Assembly: GCA_023627715.1 (NCBI GenBank)
Contig: JAMAHW010000011.1
Coordinates: forward strand, 619,457 to 683,456
Direction: 5' to 3'
DNA: 64,000 bases
From: Periconia sp. R9002
Lineage: Eukaryota; Ascomycota; Dothideomycetes; Pleosporales; Periconiaceae
The position numbers were made by a program, and so were the translations under genes. Shown here in pieces: positions 57,505 to 64,000 of this stretch. Under the pieces are notes generated by a model. That model was not told where the DNA came from. It did not search any database and saw only the letters and a list, made by a program, of their open reading frames with translations. Positions within the stretch are counted from its first letter, which is position 1. Every line of letters starts with the position of its first letter.

Positions 57505-60500
57505 ATGGAGCAGCTTAGTATTATCTTTGAGTATTTACCGGCGCAATGCGTCGCCGTGTGTAAGACGCACCACCACGCAGTGTTGAAGTCGCAAGTACGA
57601 GCGCATTTAGATAGCAGGCACAAGGAACTAACAGTAAAAACCCGCGCCCAAGTTGCGTCAGCTGCGGCAGCATATCGTGCGTGGGCGGAAAAAGTAGAAG
57701 AAGTAGTCATCCCAAGCCATACGACTGAGGCGGTAGCCCATTTACCGGTTTATAAAGACGGGCTGAAATGTACGCGATGTAGGTATATCAATCGCGACCG
57801 GAAGCGGATGCAGGAGCATTGTAAGAAAGAGCACGGGTGGGTAAATAGCCAGAAACGAGGCCGGCGGTACAAAGGTCAGCAGCCAGAGGCACAGACAATC
57901 TGGATCGAAGGGGTGCGTTGCCAAAAGTTCCAGGCCGCGGGCCCGTTGGGGCGGTTATTCGAGATCGACCAGCCCCGGGGAGGCACGTACACGGCAGATC
58001 CAGAGGATGTGGATGTCCAGCACGCGATTGGCGTATCGCTGAGCCAGGCCACCATCGACATGGAGACAAGGGAGAAGGAAAGGCAGGACCGCATCGAAGC
58101 GGACAAGGATCGTTACCTGTTTCACGCATGGCTGGATCGCGCCGGCTGGGCAAAGCATTTGAAGGGATTCAAACGCAGCTGGTTGTTGACTACGCGACAA
58201 AAGCCCGGCGCCGAGGAAAAGGCGCTGAATCGAGTGTGCGGGGCGTTGCGGATGGTCATCTACAAGGCCCAGCAGTCATCGCAGCGCGACGTCGTTGGTA
58301 TGCCAGCCATAACGTATATCAACCGGCGCGAGGTGGGCGGGACTACGAACGAGAAGCCATTTCACGCACGACAGACGGAGAAGACGATGATCAAGTACAG
58401 CGGGTGGTGGTTGGAGATTGTGCGATATATATGGCGGACACACATGTTACCCGAGATCAGCAAGCAGGAGAGGGAAGGGGAGGAAGAGGTGGAGGGGAAG
58501 AGACCGCCATATCGACTCACCACTTCACAGATCGCGTTGCTACGAGAAATCCAAACGATAGTGGGACACGATGGTGGCGAGAGCGAGGACCATTGGTTTA
58601 GTGAGAGTGAGAGCGAGGAGGCGTTGGACGACGAAGAGGAAGAGAGATTGGAAGCATTGGTGTTGGCGTTTATTCTCGAACTGCTTGATCATGAACTCGG
58701 TGACAACGAGTACAGCAGCGCGTTGATCAGCGCCATGGCCGTTATAGGCATCGATGCAAACAGCGGGTGGATCAGCGCGTTGTTGTATACGCCAAAGCAG
58801 GCCGCGGTCATCAACATATCGCGCATGCTCGTGCTGTATCGAGCGAAGCAGATGCGCCAGTCCGAAATCGCCCGTTTAGAAGCGGACGGAATGGCTCGCG
58901 GCGAGGCCGAGGAGAAAGCGGAGAGCCATTTTCACTTGGTGCAAGACATGGTCGATCGGTTCATGACGCTGACGAGTTACCACGGCCGTCCGACCCCCAT
59001 GGACGCCATGTTGCGATTGAAAGCGTACGGGATGAAGATCCGGTTCAACACGAGCGCAGAGGGCGTGATCGATTGGGTGGATGATACGCTGCTGTACGGC
59101 AACATCCGATTTACCATGTCCCAACTGCGATCCATGGTCCACGGTGCCATCGCCAGCGCGCGACAATTTTTGATGAAGAAACTGCTGCTGCTGCAAGTAA
59201 ACGACGAGGGCGAGGTACTGCCCGGCACGACCGCGTTACCAACGATTTATTGGGATCGACTCGTGGATAACCCGGCGGAGCTGAAAATGGGATGGAGCTT
59301 TATGGAGGATGAGCGGAATGCAGAGGCGACCGATGTGCGCAGGCCACCGATTTGGCTGGAGCAGCGCGTTCAAGAGGAACGGCCAGTACGAACCGCTTTC
59401 ATCGATATGCCAGCTACGTTGGAAGCGATTCGGATGAAGTTACCCGCGGTCTGGAACGCGGATCGCGTCAGGCAGTACAGACGAGACATGGAAGAGTTCA
59501 ACAAACAATTGGTCGTACTGACACACTTGAGCTACGGTTTTCCGGCACGGGTGTCAGAACTGCTGACGATTTCCTACAAGAACAGCGCCAACGGGGAAAG
59601 CCGCGGGGTGTTTATCGAGGGCGGTTTGGTAGGGACGGTAACCACGTACCACAAGAACATTGGGTCAACAGAGCAGCCCAAGGTGATTTACCGTTATCTG
59701 CCGCGCGAGGTAGGCGAGTTGATGGTGTATTATCTGTGGTTTGCGCTACCGTTCTGGGAGAAGGTGGAGGGCATTGTGCGTGGTGAGCCGATCGAGAGCA
59801 GCCCGTACATTTGGCCGCCAGAGCCTGAAAGGGAGTGGAGGATGCCGCAGCAGGAGAAGCAGGTTGCGCACGAAGACGACGAAGACAGCGGGGGTGAAGC
59901 AGAGGAAGGGGAAGAGGAAGAAGAGAGGCGAGAAGAGACAGACGAGCCGGTCAGGAAACGATGGAATGCCAACCGCGTCAAGTACGCCATGCAAAAATTA
60001 TCGCTCGAATACATGGGCGTGAAGCTGAACATCATGGCGTGGAGACACGGGATTAAGGCGATTTACCGCCGCTACATCAGCGAAAAGACGGCGGTACGAA
60101 CATTTATGCAGGCAGATGATGACGGAGGCAGCGGTAGCGAGGAGGACGAGGTGGCCGATTTACAGACAGGGCACAGCACGCACGTGGGCGGGCTGATCTA
60201 CGGCCGACACATCAACGAGGCCGTGTTCAGCACCGAATCCAAGCGAGCGGCGTTCCGGAGGGTAAGCCAGGAATGGCACGCGTTCTTGCACATGTCATGC
60301 GCGATCGAACCCCAATCGAAAAGGCTGCGGACGCGGGCGGCACGGAGAGAGGCCATCGAGGAAGAGTATCGGCGATGGAGGATGATGCGGCACGTCGGCT
60401 TGGAGGACCAGCTGAGAAGGATGATGGGAGAGCAGGCCACCTTCCGCAGCGTCCAGAAGCCCGCACTGCAGGCCATCATGCGGCAGGAAAGTCCCGTGGT

Positions 60501-62226
60501 GGCCATCATGGGCACGGGTGCTGGGAAGAGCATACTGTTCATGTTGCCAGCCTCCGTGTCCACCGGCGTGACCATCGTCATCGTCCCGCTGGTGTCGCTG
60601 CGAGGGAACATGAAGGAGCGGTGCCAGCGCCTGGGCATCTCGTGCGTGGAGTGGAACAGCCGCCGGCCCAACGAGTGGGCGCAGGTGGTGCTGGTCACGC
60701 CCGAATCGGCGGTGGGCGAGGCGTTTGGCCAGTTCATCAACCGGCAGCGAGCCATGGGTCGGCTGGATCGGATCGTGGTGGACGAATGCCACGTTATATT
60801 GGACTCGTTGCATGGATGGCGAGGGCGAATGCTGGCACTGCGAGGGCTGATGATGGTGGAGACGCAGGTGGTGCACTTGACGGCGACACTACGGCCGAGC
60901 GAAGAGGCCCAGTTCATCCAGCTGATGGGCTTGCCGGCCAAGGAGCAGTGCCCGTGGTTCCGCGGCAGCACCACGCGCCCCAACATCCGGTACCAGGTCC
61001 ACAACTACGACGTGGAGAAGGAGGAGGAAGAGGTAGAGCTGTTGGTGAGTAGGTTGAAGGAGCGTTATCCCGCCGGCCAGGTGATTGTGTACTGCAGCAG
61101 CGTGGCCAAGACGGTGCGGTTGGCCGAGGTACTGCAGTGCGTCTGCTACCATCGAAACGTGGGCAGCCAAGGCGAGAAAGAAAAACTAGTGGAGCAGCTG
61201 ACGAGCGGATCGCAACAAGTATTCACGGCGACCAACGCGTTGGGGCTGGGCGTGGACGCGCCCACGATTCGGGCGGTGATCCACGTGGGAGCGGTGCGGA
61301 TGGTACGACATTACGCACAGGAAAGTGGACGAGCAGGTCGGGATGGACAGGCCAGCGAGGCGATCATCATGCGAGGTTTCCGGAGGAACCGAAGAGGCTT
61401 CACCGCCGTACCATTTTCCAAGGATACAGAGAAAGAAATGGTGGAGTTGATCGGGGGGGATGGGTGCATACGAGAGGTGCTGGATGGAGCCATGGACGGG
61501 CGGCAAGATCGACGGGGTTGCGAGCGAGGTGAAGAGCGGTGCCAACGGTGCGAGCCGTTGGGAGAGGCGTCGGATGATAATGGGACGGATGGAGAGGAGA
61601 CGCAGGAGGAGGAAGACGAGGATCGACACGAGTTTGAGCAGCAGATGTCGGGGCGGCGGGTGCAGGCTGATCGAGTCCGTCAACAGGAAGCACAGGATGC
61701 CATGGAAGTGGGTCGACTAGAAGAGATCATGGAAGAGTGGAAGGATGGGTGCCAACGCTGCCGGGCTTGGGGGGTGAGGGGAGATGGGCACAATCTCGAG
61801 AGTTGCCATGGGGAGATGGCGGAAGTAATACGGCAGGGCATTGAGGGGTTCACCGAGCAGAAGCGGTGGGCTCGATTTTCGTGCTGTTTCGAGTGCGGCT
61901 TGCCCCAATCGGTATGTACCAGCTTTGAATTGGATATCACAAGCGGGGGCTACTACAAACAGGATGGAGTAGATTGCCAGTACGGAGGGGTGTTGGTGGA
62001 AACGGTGTTCAGCGTGTGGACGTGGAACGTGGATTTGGTAGGGGATCTGTTGCAGGCAGCGATGGAGCAGGATGGATGGGTGGCACGGACGAGAGAGGAG
62101 ATGGAAGGGGGGCCAGGGATGAAGGCGATAGGGCGGTGGTTTTGTGAGAAAAAGAGGTGGGGAGGGATAGAGATGAACAAGATGAGCTGGTTTATCGTAC
62201 AGGTAATGAGGGAGCTTGAGGGATAA
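57505..62226 (+). CDS. Telomere-linked RecQ helicase with DUF3505 and tyrosine-recombinase-like regions
   Basis: Intronless, 1573 residues, intact, ending 1.6 kb from the telomere. Residues ~5-110 resemble DUF3505 (OrsD-type): C15-x3-C19...H34...H39, then C89-x2-C92-x12-H105-x4-H110. A helical part follows to ~620. Residues ~620-905 look like a tyrosine-recombinase catalytic domain: R682 in GFPARVSELL, Lys717 as possible beta-hairpin Lys, R847-H848 in AWRHGIKAIYRR, H890 in TGHSTHVGG and Y899, with acidic insertions at ~785-815 and ~870-885. The RecQ core is complete: GTGAGKS (K1008), PLVSLRGNM, DECH (1093-1096), LTATLRPS, VIVYCSS, TNALGLGVDAP and QESGRAGRDG. The C-terminus has Cys/His clusters (about 1339-1350, 1416-1435, 1460-1471). 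Telomere-linked RecQ genes are known at fungal chromosome ends and may help telomere maintenance by recombination. The high GC content contrasts with its AT-rich flank. Confidence 0.9.
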   Translation: MEQLSIIFEYLPAQCVAVCKTHHHAVLKSQVRAHLDSRHKELTVKTRAQVASAAAAYRAWAEKVEEVVIPSHTTEAVAHLPVYKDGLKCTRCRYINRDRKRMQEHCKKEHGWVNSQKRGRRYKGQQPEAQTIWIEGVRCQKFQAAGPLGRLFEIDQPRGGTYTADPEDVDVQHAIGVSLSQATIDMETREKERQDRIEADKDRYLFHAWLDRAGWAKHLKGFKRSWLLTTRQKPGAEEKALNRVCGALRMVIYKAQQSSQRDVVGMPAITYINRREVGGTTNEKPFHARQTEKTMIKYSGWWLEIVRYIWRTHMLPEISKQEREGEEEVEGKRPPYRLTTSQIALLREIQTIVGHDGGESEDHWFSESESEEALDDEEEERLEALVLAFILELLDHELGDNEYSSALISAMAVIGIDANSGWISALLYTPKQAAVINISRMLVLYRAKQMRQSEIARLEADGMARGEAEEKAESHFHLVQDMVDRFMTLTSYHGRPTPMDAMLRLKAYGMKIRFNTSAEGVIDWVDDTLLYGNIRFTMSQLRSMVHGAIASARQFLMKKLLLLQVNDEGEVLPGTTALPTIYWDRLVDNPAELKMGWSFMEDERNAEATDVRRPPIWLEQRVQEERPVRTAFIDMPATLEAIRMKLPAVWNADRVRQYRRDMEEFNKQLVVLTHLSYGFPARVSELLTISYKNSANGESRGVFIEGGLVGTVTTYHKNIGSTEQPKVIYRYLPREVGELMVYYLWFALPFWEKVEGIVRGEPIESSPYIWPPEPEREWRMPQQEKQVAHEDDEDSGGEAEEGEEEEERREETDEPVRKRWNANRVKYAMQKLSLEYMGVKLNIMAWRHGIKAIYRRYISEKTAVRTFMQADDDGGSGSEEDEVADLQTGHSTHVGGLIYGRHINEAVFSTESKRAAFRRVSQEWHAFLHMSCAIEPQSKRLRTRAARREAIEEEYRRWRMMRHVGLEDQLRRMMGEQATFRSVQKPALQAIMRQESPVVAIMGTGAGKSILFMLPASVSTGVTIVIVPLVSLRGNMKERCQRLGISCVEWNSRRPNEWAQVVLVTPESAVGEAFGQFINRQRAMGRLDRIVVDECHVILDSLHGWRGRMLALRGLMMVETQVVHLTATLRPSEEAQFIQLMGLPAKEQCPWFRGSTTRPNIRYQVHNYDVEKEEEEVELLVSRLKERYPAGQVIVYCSSVAKTVRLAEVLQCVCYHRNVGSQGEKEKLVEQLTSGSQQVFTATNALGLGVDAPTIRAVIHVGAVRMVRHYAQESGRAGRDGQASEAIIMRGFRRNRRGFTAVPFSKDTEKEMVELIGGDGCIREVLDGAMDGRQDRRGCERGEERCQRCEPLGEASDDNGTDGEETQEEEDEDRHEFEQQMSGRRVQADRVRQQEAQDAMEVGRLEEIMEEWKDGCQRCRAWGVRGDGHNLESCHGEMAEVIRQGIEGFTEQKRWARFSCCFECGLPQSVCTSFELDITSGGYYKQDGVDCQYGGVLVETVFSVWTWNVDLVGDLLQAAMEQDGWVARTREEMEGGPGMKAIGRWFCEKKRWGGIEMNKMSWFIVQVMRELEG

Positions 62227-63690
62227 GGGTTGGATTGTATAGTAGTGTATAGTTCTAGTTTTCCTTTCTAATTACTAGAATTATAGTTAAGAAAAATATA
62301 AGTAAGTACTTAATGAAAATAACTATCTTTAGTAAATATAAAATTATATTATAATAGTTAACTAAATAATTATAAAAAAATAGGTAGAAAGAAGAGTTTA
62401 ACTAGTATAAGGGAAAATAAAAAGAAGTATAAAAAGATAAGTAAAACTAAAACTATGTACACTAACTACTATATAAATATATAATTAGATATATTTTATA
62501 AAATAATATTATAGTATAGTAAAGAGTAAAATAAGAGTTAGATTATATAGTTGACTAGTATTATAAATTATAGGGTTTTGTATTTTTTTATTTTATGTCT
62601 TTGTATTAAAATAAAATAATTAAAGAAAGTAGATATGAAAAAAAATATTTGTAGAAAATAAGAAACTATACACTACTAGTACTGTTATTATAAGAATTAA
62701 AGTAAACAAAAAATAGATTGTATATAAAAATATCATATAATATAATAACTACATTACTAATAAGGAAAAAAAAAATAAGAAAAATCAATAGTAAAGAAGA
62801 TAATACGAAGGCATTAATAGATTAGAAAGGTTATAATGAATATCTAAATGTTTTTAAAAATAATGTTAAGATTAAGTAGTATAATAAAAAATTATAAAGC
62901 TAGATAATAAAAAAGGAAATTTAACTAACTATTTATAATTAAAATATTAAAAGCTAATAGTTTAAACAGTAATACAGTAACTAGAAAAACGGGTAACTAG
63001 AAAAAAAGTAAAAAGATAAGTAAAAATAAAAGTGTATATACTGCTAGATAAAAATTTTCGTAGATATAGTTAATAATATAATAACATCATATAGTAAGGA
63101 TGAGAATAAAAGTAGGTAGTATATTAAGCTTACATTGTAGAGGTAAAAGCTTTATATACTTTTTTTTTATATATTTTTTAAAAGCTTAACAGTAGATTAG
63201 TACTATCTAGAAAAAAACATAAAGATAGTAATATTAATGTAGTATAAAGAATAAAAGCTTAGAAAAGGGTCAGATAAAAAAATGAATATTTAAGAAATAA
63301 GAGATAATAGTATGGTAGTTAAAGTATATAAAGGATAAAGAGCAGATAGGGAATACTATAAGAGAAAAAAAGATTAGTTACAATATATTTAGAAATCAAG
63401 TAAAAGAGAATCAGGAAAATCAATGGTAGTAAAAGTTAGTAAAAAACATTTGATTATGAAAAAAAATAAAAGCAAAGTATTAATAATAGAGTAGTAGTAA
63501 ACAATAAAGAATATAAACAGTGCGTGAATACATTTTAAAAATAAATAAGAGTACAATGTGTAAAGAATATAATACAAGATTATGGATAAGTGATTACTAT
63601 ATATGGAGTTAATCATAAAAAGTATAGTAGAAAAAATATAAGACGAGAGTGAACTAAATAAAAAGGATAAAATAAAGCAAAGAACTAGTT
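62227..63690. other. Extremely AT-rich, C-poor subtelomeric island
   Basis: 1.46 kb directly after the helicase stop, composed mostly of A, T and scattered G on the plus strand. C is rare and mostly in ACT/TAC/AAC contexts, with CpA, TpG and CpG scarce and TpA abundant. This is the expected outcome of repeat-induced point mutation or long AT drift. No gene is present; frames here are chance. Confidence 0.7.
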
Positions 63691-63691
63691 A

Positions 63692-63811
63692 GACGCCCGT
63701 AAACATATTAATAACTATAAGACGCCCGTATAAACATGAATAACCCGTAGGGATGCCCGTACAGACATTAATAACGGTAGGAATACCCGTACAAACATTA
63801 ATAACCCGCCC
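63692..63811 (+). repeat. Four degenerate ~30-bp tandem repeats next to the telomere
   Basis: Units start at about 63692, 63721, 63752 and 63782 (spacing 29-31 bp). Each has a (G/A)A(C/T)(G/A)CCCGTA core followed by AAACAT(T)AATAAC. The last copy runs into CCGCCCGCGGACGAG and then the telomere. This is a small subtelomeric satellite, possibly shared by other ends of the genome. Confidence 0.8.
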
Positions 63812-63828
63812 GCGGACGAGTGTGTGCG

Positions 63829-64000
63829 TTAGGGTTAGGGTTAGGGTTAGGGTTAGGGTTAGGGTTAGGGTTAGGGTTAGGGTTAGGGTTAGGGTTAGGG
63901 TTAGGGTTAGGGTTAGGGTTAGGGTTAGGGTTAGGGTTAGGGTTAGGGTTAGGGTTAGGGTTAGGGTTAGGGTTAGGGTTAGGGTTAGGGTTAGGGTTAG
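63829..64000 (+). repeat. Telomere, (TTAGGG)n
   Basis: 172 bp of TTAGGG repeats (about 28.7 units) with no variant unit that I can see, running to the window edge. The G-rich strand runs 5'->3' outward, so this is the right-hand end of the chromosome. A length of 150-200 bp is usual for filamentous fungi, so the true end is probably close. Confidence 0.98.

Noticed and set aside
60198..61052. Long open frames on both strands overlapping the helicase gene (e.g. 268 and 259 codons)
   Set aside because: They are shadows of a GC-rich, strongly biased coding region. The helicase frame has complete, ordered RecQ motifs and the others have none.
1..64000. CRISPR arrays, bacterial operons or rRNA genes
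   Set aside because: The only regular repeats are the ~30-bp subtelomeric satellite and the telomere. The genome is eukaryotic and no rRNA sequence was seen.

Overview
The window is the end of a chromosome from a filamentous ascomycete (Pezizomycotina). The right edge is an uninterrupted TTAGGG array (63829-64000). Genes carry short introns (about 40-80 nt, GTRNGT...YAG, CTNAC-type branch points). The gene families are typical of this group: AA9 and GH11 plant-cell-wall enzymes, a DUF3176 membrane protein, an RTA1 exporter, Zn2Cys6 regulators and a 2EXR protein. The species cannot be fixed from the sequence alone. Exon limits below were read by eye from splice signals and reading-frame continuity.

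Layout. 1-21 kb is an ordinary gene region: the 3' end of a Pro/Tyr/Gly-rich protein, a 2EXR protein, a secreted LVIVD beta-propeller protein, a secreted PAF-acetylhydrolase-like hydrolase, a GH11 xylanase, a membrane-anchored papain-fold-like protein, a DUF2237 protein, a SET-domain methyltransferase, an AA9 lytic polysaccharide monooxygenase with a CBM1, and a DUF3176 membrane protein. 21-23 kb is gene-poor and AT-rich, and ends in a 36-base poly-A run that touches the start codon of an intronless orphan gene. 23.7-31.9 kb holds an EthD protein divergent from a zinc alcohol dehydrogenase, with a Zn2Cys6 regulator beside them, then a GNAT acetyltransferase and a secreted YVTN-type propeller. 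33-39 kb holds an MCT-type MFS transporter, an ABM-like barrel protein, and a Zn2Cys6 regulator divergent from an RTA1 exporter. 40-50 kb is sparse: a large seven-exon C2H2 protein, an APH-family kinase and a small membrane protein. 51-57 kb is decaying subtelomeric DNA: a frameshifted epimerase-like pseudogene, an intact NmrA-like gene, a frameshifted histidine phosphatase, and an ankyrin gene without its 5' end.

The last 7 kb (about 57.05-64 kb) looks like a separate telomere-proximal cassette. It has two short TTAGGG-like motifs at its inner side and an intact, GC-rich, intronless 1573-codon telomere-linked RecQ helicase gene. This is followed by 1.46 kb of extremely AT-rich, C-poor DNA, four ~30-bp tandem repeats, and the telomere. 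The helicase is the most notable object. Besides an N-terminal DUF3505-like zinc-finger region and complete RecQ motifs, its middle part carries what looks like a tyrosine-recombinase fold (R682, R847-H848, H890, Y899). That would make it a recombinase-helicase fusion of a kind found on mobile elements, sitting next to a gene that seems to have been broken at the cassette's inner edge.
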